From positions 1-32,511 of IMG/VR virus record IMGVR_UViG_3300009507_000068: a DNA stretch of 32,511 nucleotides. One strand, written 5' to 3'. This stretch comes from a virus. This document shows positions 10,480 to 18,946 of this stretch, one piece after another. Within the stretch, counting starts at the first letter, position 1; every line of letters starts with the position of its first letter. The position numbers and the translations under genes were made by a program. The notes below the pieces were generated by a model. That model did not search any database, was not told where the DNA came from, and was given only the letters and a program-made list of their open reading frames with translations.

Positions 10480-13400
10480 TAGTAACTATATCCTCCACTA
10501 CTCGAACTACTACTTGAACTACTACTTGAACTACTACTTGAACTACTACTTGAACTACTTGAACCACTCTGTATTGAATACGTCGAAGCTGCTATACTAG
10601 TTGTTCCGCTTTGTATTGCTAAATTTGGTTGGCTAGTTGCAATTGTAATTGCACCCTCGGCTTTTAGCCTATCAGCAGTTATTGAAGTAATTATTTCAAC
10701 ATCGTCGACTGTTGCTGCACTAATAAATATTTCATCAGCATTTGCTTTTATTTCTTGAAGACTTCCAAAATAACTACTAGGGTCTCTTGGCACTATTACA
10801 ATGTTGCTTATATTTGTAGCCAATTGTTGCATTATGTAAGCACTTAGTTCGCCCCAGTAAAATGTTTCGCCAAAGTCCCAATTTGTTAAGGAAAAATATT
10901 GATCAATAGCTGCAATGATTTGAGATTTTAAATCATTATTATTTGTAACTTTTTCATTATTTTTTACCACTTTAAAAACTGCTTGCATTTTTGACTCACT
11001 TATTTTTCCAAATAAAGGTTTAAAAACTACTGGATGATAAATTAATTCATCACTAATAGATTTAATTTTGTTTATATCAGTACTGTATGTTCTATACAAT
11101 AAATCACTACTCGGCGGAAGCGGTGCAGTTGTTAATACTCCTGAAAGATATAACCTATAATTAGTATTATACTGCTTGGTTAATAGATACATATCTATTA
11201 TATTAGTTGAACTAGGATCAATTCTTGTATTTTCATCAGTGGCATGTACGTATTGAAATTTAAGGTTATTTCTTCCAGTATATGCGTTATAATTATAGTT
11301 ATCGGTAAGTGTTTTAGTTGTACTATTCAAATTGTAAAATAATCCTAGTGTCGTTGTATAAAATACAGGATTGTTTTCTGTTAGTGTATTAATACTTTCA
11401 TAATCAGTAACTATTATAATATTTTCGATTTGTTGATCAACATAATCATAACTTTCACTATTATTCTTTGTTATTTTTTTAGTAAACACATACTCAGTTG
11501 ATTTAACTATTTTTTCAAATAATTCAATATCGTCAACTACTCCATCATCGTCGGAATCAGAAAAAGTAATTTCTAATTTTTTATTATTAATATAACCATC
11601 GTCATTATAAAATGATTTTGAAACTTCCCAATTAAAATCAGTTGTATAAGCTAACGTATTAGTCGAGGCATTAACATCATTATTAATACTTAATACGCTA
11701 ATAGTATCTTTAATAAGTTTTCCTGTTTTTGAATCGTATATTTTTTTATTTTGGTCAAAGAAAAATTTAACTTCATTATAACTTTCAAAAATATAGCGAA
11801 GAGATCGGTAACTTACATCATAAGTAGTTCCGTTTGTTTCAAAAAGTAATATCCAGCTTGAGTCTAATGACTTACTAGTTGTATCGCCTGCTGCCGATGT
11901 ACTAAAATTATTAACAAGATTTAAATCATCTTGTAGAATAATTTTCCATTGCTTGGTGTTTCTGTCATATCTTAAACCAAAAGTTTTATATGAAAATATT
12001 TGGTTTATCATTTCTACTTTAGTTAATGCTGTTAATGTCCTTACAAATTTTGGTTTAATTTCTGATAATATTGCTCCATTTGGAATTTTATCATTTAATG
12101 TAATTGGTCCAAGACCTGTGGTTGTATTAGTTTTTCCATCAGTGTAAATACTTACTACCTTTGTCCATTTATAAGTAGAAGATCCTGCGTGACTTGCAGG
12201 GCCGGCCATCAATGTTCCATCTGGCATAAAATGGTATCCTTCTGGTGGAGTAAATTTAACCATAGCACCTGACTCAAAAAATCTTAAAGTACTTTCAGTA
12301 TATGAACCTACAACTACAGCTATATCAGTAGAATCAACAATTTTACCTGTAGACCGATTAGTTTCTGTAGTAACTGATGACCATGTTAACCCTATTAATT
12401 GATAGGACTGATTTTGAAAATTATCTAGATAAAAATTTCTTACATTTTTATCTTTTAAAATAGATGATATTCTATTTTCAATTACACCTTCGATATCTGT
12501 ACGAGTAACAAAACTAAACATTTCTTTTTTTGTTATGTTTTCCTTGTATAAAACGCCATCTGAACCAAAAATTCTTGTATTACTATATTTTCCAGTTGCA
12601 TCAACTAGATCATAATTACGATTTATTCCGCTAGCGGTTCTATTAACTGCTTTAGATTTTATAATATCTTGACTTATACCCAAAGGACCAATATTATAAT
12701 CTTCACCAGTAATTAACCTATTTTGTGTATAATAAGTACTTGGAGCATTATCACGAATACTATCTGAAGTTTCTGAACTAGATGCATTACTTACTGTACT
12801 TTTTAAGTCTAAATTTATTGTTAAAGTTTCTGACCTGCCAATACTACTAATATATGGCAACGAGACCGAAACATTACTAATATTTGCTGGTAATATTGTA
12901 AAATCTCTGTTTACACTAGTTCTGTAATATATTCTAAAAGTACCTTTTGGTAAATCACCAAAAACACCATCAGAAAAACGCAAGCTTATTCTATCGTTAA
13001 TTCGAGTAACAACAGAATAAAAAGACTTTATTCCTTTGTTTAAACTATTATAAACAACATTATTTCCTTCAACAGCTTCAACTTGTGTCCATAATTCTTG
13101 TTCATTACCATTGGAATCTAGCTTGTATAGCCATATATCTGATTGATTTATATTTTCAGCATCAATATCAACTCTTTGGTTTGGCACTGGATTATCAATT
13201 ACAAATTCTCCTCTTTGTAATTGTCCTTGTACAAAATTAAGAAAGAATCCTGTATTAGAACTAGCAGCACCTTGGCCATTATCTCTATACAAAAAATTCA
13301 TACTGCTAGATAATGTAGGTGCTGACTCGATAATTTCTGAGTCTTTGATTCCGGTACTTACTACTTCAAAATCTAACGACTGACTGCTTACTGCTTTGCT

Positions 13401-14003
13401 AAATGCATAAACTGGAATTCCAACCTGTGCTAGATTAAATGCATATTTCTCTGTAGGAATATTAGCTACATTAGCAAATTCCATCGGCTGTCCAAATTTA
13501 TTTTGTGTCATCATTGCTGCATTTAATACACGAACAAATTGTTCAAACCAGTCTCGATTTGTTGGATCGTTCCATGCAATTGATCTGCCACTTAAATTAT
13601 TAGAATTTGAATCAACTACATTTTCTGTAGTAGATATACTTGTAAATTTTAATAATCCTTTAGCTGCTTGATTTCTTTTTGGACTATAAGATAACAGTCT
13701 GGCTAAGCGTAGTACACTTTCTCTACGTTCGGCTAATTCAATAAAGTTTTCTCTGGCATTAAGATCAACACGGAAACTAATATTTTGTCCAAGAAAAGCC
13801 ACCATATCAATTAGTGCTAGATATTCTGAACTTTCAATATAATCATTAAAATCTTCAGGATAGTTAGTACGAAGATAATCAATCATAGTTCTTCTTAGAT
13901 TATCAAAATCATAGCTTTTAAAATCAGCAAATTTAAAACTTTGATAGACTCGTTTCCAGTCTTCGGCTGCTAATAGTCTAGTTTGTCTGTCAGTTGAGGA
14001 CAT
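10479..14003 (-). CDS. gp6: Baseplate wedge subunit gp6-like
   Basis: 1174 residues, much longer than T4 gp6 (about 660). The N-terminal part (residues 1-480) has the gp6/baseplate-J style: a helical start (EDWKRVYQSFKFADFKSYDF), LIDMVAFLGQNISFRVDLNA, then ISLRFSDGVFGDLPKGTFRIYYR and NRLITGEDYNIGPLG. gp6 forms the inner ring of the baseplate wedge and clamps neighbouring wedges together. The extra C-terminal half includes a DSDDDGVVDD-like acidic segment and a segment near the end (FSLTNWDFGETFYWGELSAY), and finishes in a long serine run encoded by a 12-bp tandem repeat, then GGYSY. The ATG has an AAGGA SD and a CATAAATA late-promoter motif upstream. It lies downstream of gp25 and its stop overlaps the next start. 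The family call is confident. The function of the extension is unknown. Confidence 0.88.
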   Translation of the reverse strand: MSSTDRQTRLLAAEDWKRVYQSFKFADFKSYDFDNLRRTMIDYLRTNYPEDFNDYIESSEYLALIDMVAFLGQNISFRVDLNARENFIELAERRESVLRLARLLSYSPKRNQAAKGLLKFTSISTTENVVDSNSNNLSGRSIAWNDPTNRDWFEQFVRVLNAAMMTQNKFGQPMEFANVANIPTEKYAFNLAQVGIPVYAFSKAVSSQSLDFEVVSTGIKDSEIIESAPTLSSSMNFLYRDNGQGAASSNTGFFLNFVQGQLQRGEFVIDNPVPNQRVDIDAENINQSDIWLYKLDSNGNEQELWTQVEAVEGNNVVYNSLNKGIKSFYSVVTRINDRISLRFSDGVFGDLPKGTFRIYYRTSVNRDFTILPANISNVSVSLPYISSIGRSETLTINLDLKSTVSNASSSETSDSIRDNAPSTYYTQNRLITGEDYNIGPLGISQDIIKSKAVNRTASGINRNYDLVDATGKYSNTRIFGSDGVLYKENITKKEMFSFVTRTDIEGVIENRISSILKDKNVRNFYLDNFQNQSYQLIGLTWSSVTTETNRSTGKIVDSTDIAVVVGSYTESTLRFFESGAMVKFTPPEGYHFMPDGTLMAGPASHAGSSTYKWTKVVSIYTDGKTNTTTGLGPITLNDKIPNGAILSEIKPKFVRTLTALTKVEMINQIFSYKTFGLRYDRNTKQWKIILQDDLNLVNNFSTSAAGDTTSKSLDSSWILLFETNGTTYDVSYRSLRYIFESYNEVKFFFDQNKKIYDSKTGKLIKDTISVLSINNDVNASTNTLAYTTDFNWEVSKSFYNDDGYINNKKLEITFSDSDDDGVVDDIELFEKIVKSTEYVFTKKITKNNSESYDYVDQQIENIIIVTDYESINTLTENNPVFYTTTLGLFYNLNSTTKTLTDNYNYNAYTGRNNLKFQYVHATDENTRIDPSSTNIIDMYLLTKQYNTNYRLYLSGVLTTAPLPPSSDLLYRTYSTDINKIKSISDELIYHPVVFKPLFGKISESKMQAVFKVVKNNEKVTNNNDLKSQIIAAIDQYFSLTNWDFGETFYWGELSAYIMQQLATNISNIVIVPRDPSSYFGSLQEIKANADEIFISAATVDDVEIITSITADRLKAEGAITIATSQPNLAIQSGTTSIAASTYSIQSGSSSSSSSSSSSSSSSSSSSSSSGGYSY
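10504..10560 (-). repeat. 12-bp tandem repeat encoding the poly-serine tail of gp6
   Basis: Four exact copies of GAACTACTACTT on the plus strand, followed by a 9-base partial copy (GAACTACTT) and a diverged one. On the coding strand each unit reads AGT AGT AGT TC(A), which is four serines. A length-variable microsatellite here would lengthen or shorten the serine tail without changing frame, because the unit is a multiple of three. Confidence 0.9.
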
Positions 14004-14026
14004 GTGCGCTTTCCTTAATTATACAG

Positions 14027-14034
14027 TATTTATG
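14027..14034 (-). promoter_or_regulatory. Putative gp55-type late promoter upstream of gp6
   Basis: The minus strand reads CATAAATA, 7 of 8 bases of the T4 late -10 element TATAAATA, with no -35 element needed for this class. It sits 24 bases upstream of the gp6 ATG in the 51-base gap between gp25 and gp6, one of the few gaps in the operon. The same octamer occurs upstream of the plus-strand virion-protein gene at 28133. AT-rich DNA produces such matches by chance, so position is the main support. Confidence 0.5.
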
Positions 14035-14054
14035 TGTATTAGAAAAGTGCGTGT

Positions 14055-14495
14055 TTAAATTAACCCATTGTCTCTATCAAATTCTAACTGTAAAAATTCA
14101 CTAATATTATATTCTAAATATGTTACTTCAAACTCAACTTGTATTCCTGACTCGTATGAATCAACATTAATAGCATCAACAGTTACTCGGGGATCTGATC
14201 CTACAATTTCTGTTAGATTTTGTATAATAGACTGCTTTAGTGTATCAGTAAATGGCTCATATAATACATCCCATATTATGTTTCCAAATTCTGGATTTTC
14301 TAACTTTTCACCTATTCGAATATATAAGTGGTTTAGTATGTCTTGTTTTATTATTGCAACATCAAATTTTTTAAATTCTTTATTTTCATCAACAGTACTT
14401 AGACCTCGATATGACCTATTAGCAATAGGTTTGTTAATCGGTGAAACTGGTTCAACTTGAACCAATTTATATAAGTTTTTTTCTAATGTACTCAT
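14055..14495 (-). CDS. gp25: Baseplate wedge subunit gp25-like
   Basis: 146 residues, close to T4 gp25 (132). gp25 belongs to the gpW/gp25 family; it starts sheath polymerisation from the baseplate and binds the gp6-gp53 wedge core. Visible family features are FDVAIIKQDILNHLYIRIGEKLENPEFG, then WDVLYEPFTDTLKQSI and the GSDPRV segment matching the conserved EPR-like loop. The start has an AAGGT SD just after the stop of the lysozyme gene. It is followed by a 51-base gap before gp6. The gp25-gp6 order supports the assignment. Confidence 0.9.
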   Translation of the reverse strand: MSTLEKNLYKLVQVEPVSPINKPIANRSYRGLSTVDENKEFKKFDVAIIKQDILNHLYIRIGEKLENPEFGNIIWDVLYEPFTDTLKQSIIQNLTEIVGSDPRVTVDAINVDSYESGIQVEFEVTYLEYNISEFLQLEFDRDNGLI

Positions 14496-14507
14496 TCTAT
14501 ATTTACC

Positions 14508-16013
14508 TTATATTTTTAGACTTTTTATAGTTTTTTCTAACTCTTCAGCTGTTGCAATTAGTCCTTTTGTTTCTACTTTTGCTAAACTTACAAATTTTTC
14601 AATCTTATCTTTATTATTATCAAGTATGTCTTGTGCAGAACTAGCCAGTTGTTTTAGATCTTTATCTTCTAAATTAATTACATTAAATGGTGCTAGTTTA
14701 GCTAATTCACTAGCAGCTTGAGTAACTGCTATTCCTCCGGATAATTTATTTGAAAGCAACGAAGTAGGGTCCGATAGTGATTTTATTTTTGAAGTAACTG
14801 ACGAGGCAGCATTAGATATGTTTGAAGATACAGCAGAACTTGTACTTGATGAAACAATCGACGACACTGAGGACGCAGCACCTGAAATTGAATCAGGTAC
14901 CCTTGAAGATATAGCCGAAGCAGCACCTGAAATTGCTTTAGACATGTTGCTAAATGATTGTGTTATAAGTTCATCTGGTATTTGCGCCGAACTATATGCT
15001 ACTGTTTCATTTTGTGATGAAAATCTTCCAGCTGCTGCATCTATTGCATCAGTTCCTGACAGTCCTCCGGTAACTTCTAATTTTTTAACTAAATCAGCTG
15101 CTTGAGTTTCTGTTAGATTGGATACACCAGGATCATCAGTTGCTACTGTGCCTGCTTGCAACGACTGTGGTCCGGTACCATTAATTAAGATATCTTTTAT
15201 TTTTTCACCTACACGAAAATCATATCTATCATCAAGTGGACTGATTACATTATAACCATATGGATTTCCTGGTGAAGGTAATGATCCTTTAGGTCCTGGC
15301 ATATTTTGATGTTTTTGTCCTCTGCGGCGTACACCTCCCATTGCTTGAATTTCGGCTTGTGTTAATGGTGAGAAACCTTCAGGCAAATATGATGCTGCAT
15401 TAGCAATATCAACTTTGGTAACTTCTCCAGTTCCGCCGTTTTTAATATCAATTAATCCAGCTAAAAATGCATCTGCTTTTCCGTGTGCTGCATTAAGGCC
15501 ATCGCCTGCATAATAACTTTGTCCTTTATTTACTATACGACGGTGACCTTGAGCTCTAAATGGCATCGGAACACTTGCAAATTCTTTTGCAAGATGTACT
15601 TGAAAATTAGCAGAATTTTCTTGAGATGAATAAGAATTTCCTTCGTGTATCAAAGATCCAGCTTTCCATTTATCCAATCGACGTATTGACTTCAATCTTA
15701 ATAAAATTAAATAATCTTGTATATCAGGAGTAAAAATTGTTCTTTCAGGATCAAGCTTTGAAATCTTAACTACATCTAGTAGTGTATTTTTTATAAATTG
15801 ATAACGACCACATGCTGTAGATTTAAAACCTGATCTAATTCTTGAAATTTGAAAATCTTTAACCTGTTTGAGAGACATACGAATTAAATTAGGCTCTGTT
15901 GTACTTGGCCAAAGTGCTGTATAAGGGTCTCCGCGAACACCAGTTGATTCTCCTTTTGCAATTAATGATAATAAGGCTTTATCCTGTTGTGTTATTTCAA
16001 TAGTAGTGCTCAT
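14508..16013 (-). CDS. Baseplate-associated lysozyme, GH104/lambda R-like N-terminal domain
   Basis: 501 residues. Residues 11-190 look like a lysozyme-fold muramidase or lytic transglycosylase: LLSLIAKGEST puts a probable catalytic Glu at 22, and STACGRYQF at 65-73 matches the STGAGRYQL motif of the lambda R transglycosylase. It should cut peptidoglycan glycan strands. The C-terminal 200 residues are low-complexity and Ala/Ser-rich, with repeated ISGAAS-type units, then a helical end with many Lys and Glu. This suggests an elongated structural tether rather than a free endolysin. It has an AAGGA SD and lies between a small membrane protein and gp25 in the baseplate operon, so a tail-borne enzyme acting during DNA entry is more likely than a lysis enzyme, although lysis cannot be excluded. 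Confidence 0.75.
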   Translation of the reverse strand: MSTTIEITQQDKALLSLIAKGESTGVRGDPYTALWPSTTEPNLIRMSLKQVKDFQISRIRSGFKSTACGRYQFIKNTLLDVVKISKLDPERTIFTPDIQDYLILLRLKSIRRLDKWKAGSLIHEGNSYSSQENSANFQVHLAKEFASVPMPFRAQGHRRIVNKGQSYYAGDGLNAAHGKADAFLAGLIDIKNGGTGEVTKVDIANAASYLPEGFSPLTQAEIQAMGGVRRRGQKHQNMPGPKGSLPSPGNPYGYNVISPLDDRYDFRVGEKIKDILINGTGPQSLQAGTVATDDPGVSNLTETQAADLVKKLEVTGGLSGTDAIDAAAGRFSSQNETVAYSSAQIPDELITQSFSNMSKAISGAASAISSRVPDSISGAASSVSSIVSSSTSSAVSSNISNAASSVTSKIKSLSDPTSLLSNKLSGGIAVTQAASELAKLAPFNVINLEDKDLKQLASSAQDILDNNKDKIEKFVSLAKVETKGLIATAEELEKTIKSLKI

Positions 16014-16022
16014 ATTTTTTCC

Positions 16023-16277
16023 TTATTTTATATATTTTTTTAATAACAAGTAAATTGTGTAACAAACAAACAAGTACGCTGTTGCTACACCTACGTCTAT
16101 TAAATGTTCTCGCATATGATATATAAATTCTATACCTGCTTGTACATCGCCCATATTGTCTGTGCTTTCGTTAATAGTTACGTTTTTTGTCCCTATGTTA
16201 CCATTGACTGTTTGCATCATCATTGACTCTAAATTTTGTTCTACTGGGCCGTCTAGCGGCACTGTGTGACTACTCAT
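16023..16277 (-). CDS. Small membrane protein with C-terminal TM helix (84 aa)
   Basis: I place the start at the ATG at 16277 (MSSHTVPLDGPVEQ). It lies 13 bases after the stop of the gp5-like gene and is preceded by TAAAGGAGTAATA, a strong SD. A longer reading from 16364 would run deep into the upstream gene and has no such site. Residues 1-60 are hydrophilic, residues 62-79 form one hydrophobic helix (DVGVATAYLFVCYTIYLLL), and the end is KKYIK. It sits between two cell-wall hydrolase genes. It could be a holin-like, spanin-like or tail-associated membrane protein. I recognise no family. Confidence 0.7.
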   Translation of the reverse strand: MSSHTVPLDGPVEQNLESMMMQTVNGNIGTKNVTINESTDNMGDVQAGIEFIYHMREHLIDVGVATAYLFVCYTIYLLLKKYIK

Positions 16278-16290
16278 TATTACTCCTTTA

Positions 16291-18945
16291 CTATTGTGGG
16301 CCGGGTGTGAATGTTCCATCTTGATTATTTTCATTGTGCTGTACATCACTAGCAACATAATCATCTGATGTATCTCCGTATGCTGCTTCGTTGTACTCGT
16401 CAGGAATAAAATCAGGTGTGTTACTTTTAGTTGGAGGAAGAGAAGGTATTTCGTTATTTGCTAATTGTTCTTTTAAATCATAAGATCCGCCTTCGGCTTT
16501 AGCAGCACTAAAATGCATCGCATTGTTATACTCAGTTGCATCGCCTCCCCATCCAAGCCCATGTTTTTTAGCAAGTTCGCTAACGTTTTTAGGCATGTCA
16601 GTTGGCAGTTTTGTTCTTTTTGGTGAATAATAACCATTTGTTTCAGGATTGATATCAATAGCAGCACCAATAGAATGATAATTGTTAATAGGATGGCTCA
16701 ATGCATTTTTAGTAAAAATTCCGTGTATTTCTTTTATTAGATAGCCAGTAGCTTCAAGATCATTAATAAATCCCTGGAATGCTGGAACAAGTACTTTAGC
16801 AACCAATGCAGACGGTCCTGATTTAGTGTCTACGGCACCGACTCTATCTCCCTGCTCTTCTGGTATCTTAACTGTTCCTTGGGTAGTTCCTTTGGCTGTT
16901 GAAGTTGCACCATCTTGTCCTGTTCCTGGTGCTGGATCGTATACGTACCCCGAAGTTGAACGACCTATTGTATTTCTTAAAAATGTATCAGGAGTGAGAA
17001 CTCTATCATTTGACGGTAATTCGCCAGGTGATTCTCTGTCGGTTTTGGCTTTTTTAAACGCCTGTGGATTCATGTTTTCATGATGTGTCCACGGTTCGTG
17101 TTGCGGTGCTCTTGTGAGTATTGACTGATATGGTACAGCCTTTGATGCTCCTGGTAACATATAAGGCAAAGTTACAGTTGTTAATTTACTAATGGGCTGG
17201 GCATCTGTTGGCTCTGTTGCATCGATTGCTGGACTAGCTGTTGTTCCAGCAGTCCCGTCGGCGCCAGCAGTAGCTTGGCCTGCACTATTTAAATGTACGT
17301 TTGTTCCAGCTAATGCAATATTTCCACTTGACATTAAACTAAGTTTGCCGCTGCTATCAAAATGCGAAGTACTGCCTGATTTTAAATTAAATGTTCCAGT
17401 TGATTTAAGATGTAACGAACTACTAGAATCTACATTAAATGTTCCAGTTGATTTAAGATGTGTACTGGTTCCTGAATCGGCACAAAATGTTCTTGCTGCA
17501 CTATTAATAATTGACATTCCTGATTTTTGATATATTGATCCAGCTGCATCATTGTACATAAATGCTCCAGATTTATTATATGTACTATTTCCGCTTGTAT
17601 GATATAAGCTTTGTCCAGCAGTTTGATGAAAGGCACTGTCAGCTTTTTGAAATATGTTTGTCGATGAATGCAGATTATAATTATCACTAACAGTAGTTTT
17701 CATTTCCTGTTTAACATTAATATCATATGTTCCTAATATAGTATGTTTTGAGTCTGCACCAGTGTGTATTTCAGTATCGTGTGTGCTTTCTAAACGGATC
17801 CTACCACTTGGTGCTCCATTTTCAATAGCATTTCCATCACTCGACCTAGCAGATGCTTTGATGTTAACATTACGACCAGCTTCAACATTAAAATCTCTTT
17901 CAGCTGTAAAATTAATATCATTATCACTCATTACGGAAATACTATCTTGTGCATGTATATCAATTTTACCATCTGATGATAATTCAATCCAAGCTGTTCC
18001 TCGAGAATTAGCAATGTAAATTAAATCTTCAGAATTATGTAATAATATTTGATGTCCTGTTCTAGTTCTTAAACGAATTAGTTCGTTTTGAGGAATAGTA
18101 TCGTCGCCATCAGTTTCGTCATTTTCTCTACTTAGATATTCAGGTGCATGATCTGATGCATGAAAGCGTCTAACAAACTTATCATCGCCGTCGTCCATTA
18201 CAAACGAACTTCCGCCTAGTCTACTTCTAAATACATCTGCAGCCTGATCTTTAGTTCCCCGTTTTCCTGTTGGCGAGTCTATTCTTTTATCTAACGGACC
18301 GGGTGTATTAATACCAAACACTGCACTTGGTACTTCGCGCCTTGCACTTGATGTAGTAGTTCCTCTTGATTCGTCATCTAACAGTCCTTGAATTTCTAAT
18401 ATTTGTGTAAAATCATAGTTATACGGTTTAGGGTATAATGTTGGGTCATATTTATCAGGTGTTACTGTATGCTTATTGTATTCTCCAACTGGTAATTTTT
18501 TTCCAATTAGTTCAGGCGGAGTTCCAGGTGTAGTAAGTTCAGTGGCTGCATATCCTCCCGGAACCATAAAATTCATATAATCGTCTGGTATACAGGCAAT
18601 CCAATATCCATAATCGGCATGTCCTTCTGCAAAAATTACCAGCACTAACGTACCAATGTCAGGCGGGACCATCCACATACCATAACTTTGTTGTGTACTT
18701 CTATAATTATCGTCTCCAGATGAACTTTCTAACGGTGTAACACCATAAAAAGGAGATGCATATTTTACAATACGTGTTTCAGATTCTTGCGAATCTCTAT
18801 TTCCTGAGTTACCACTGTAGAGTAACTGAACTTTTAAAGATCCCATAAAGGTTTGATCAAGGTGACCTATAACTTTAGCAACAAAAGGTCCGCTGCCAAT
18901 GCTGCTTGGTATTTTATGAGAGGTACGTTTAACTTGGTTTGACAT
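16291..18945 (-). CDS. gp5: gp5-like baseplate spike/hub with C-terminal M15 peptidase domain
   Basis: 884 residues. Residues 15-135 resemble the gp5/VgrG OB-fold (GPFVAKVIGHLDQTFMGSLK; YGMWMVPPDIGTLVLVIFAEG). Residues 290-560 are the linker and beta-helix spike: TGHQILLHNSEDLIYIANSRG, then repeating short strands (SISVMSDNDINFTAE, HLKSTGTFNVDSSSS). T4 gp5 carries a lysozyme inserted between these parts. Here the enzyme is instead at the C-terminus (about 705-830) and looks like an M15 D,D-/L,D-peptidase: NYHSIGAAIDIN gives zinc ligands His757 and Asp764, and NAMHF gives His811, with Asp802 or Glu805 as candidate catalytic acid. It would cleave peptide cross-links while the tail tube enters. 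It starts one base after the hub gene stop. Confidence 0.85.
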   Translation of the reverse strand: MSNQVKRTSHKIPSSIGSGPFVAKVIGHLDQTFMGSLKVQLLYSGNSGNRDSQESETRIVKYASPFYGVTPLESSSGDDNYRSTQQSYGMWMVPPDIGTLVLVIFAEGHADYGYWIACIPDDYMNFMVPGGYAATELTTPGTPPELIGKKLPVGEYNKHTVTPDKYDPTLYPKPYNYDFTQILEIQGLLDDESRGTTTSSARREVPSAVFGINTPGPLDKRIDSPTGKRGTKDQAADVFRSRLGGSSFVMDDGDDKFVRRFHASDHAPEYLSRENDETDGDDTIPQNELIRLRTRTGHQILLHNSEDLIYIANSRGTAWIELSSDGKIDIHAQDSISVMSDNDINFTAERDFNVEAGRNVNIKASARSSDGNAIENGAPSGRIRLESTHDTEIHTGADSKHTILGTYDINVKQEMKTTVSDNYNLHSSTNIFQKADSAFHQTAGQSLYHTSGNSTYNKSGAFMYNDAAGSIYQKSGMSIINSAARTFCADSGTSTHLKSTGTFNVDSSSSLHLKSTGTFNLKSGSTSHFDSSGKLSLMSSGNIALAGTNVHLNSAGQATAGADGTAGTTASPAIDATEPTDAQPISKLTTVTLPYMLPGASKAVPYQSILTRAPQHEPWTHHENMNPQAFKKAKTDRESPGELPSNDRVLTPDTFLRNTIGRSTSGYVYDPAPGTGQDGATSTAKGTTQGTVKIPEEQGDRVGAVDTKSGPSALVAKVLVPAFQGFINDLEATGYLIKEIHGIFTKNALSHPINNYHSIGAAIDINPETNGYYSPKRTKLPTDMPKNVSELAKKHGLGWGGDATEYNNAMHFSAAKAEGGSYDLKEQLANNEIPSLPPTKSNTPDFIPDEYNEAAYGDTSDDYVASDVQHNENNQDGTFTPGPQ

Positions 18946-18946
18946 A

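Noticed and set aside
16278-16364. Longer reading of the small membrane protein starting inside the gp5-like gene
   Set aside because: It would overlap the upstream gene by 74 bases with no SD. The ATG at 16277 follows AAAGGAG right after that gene ends.
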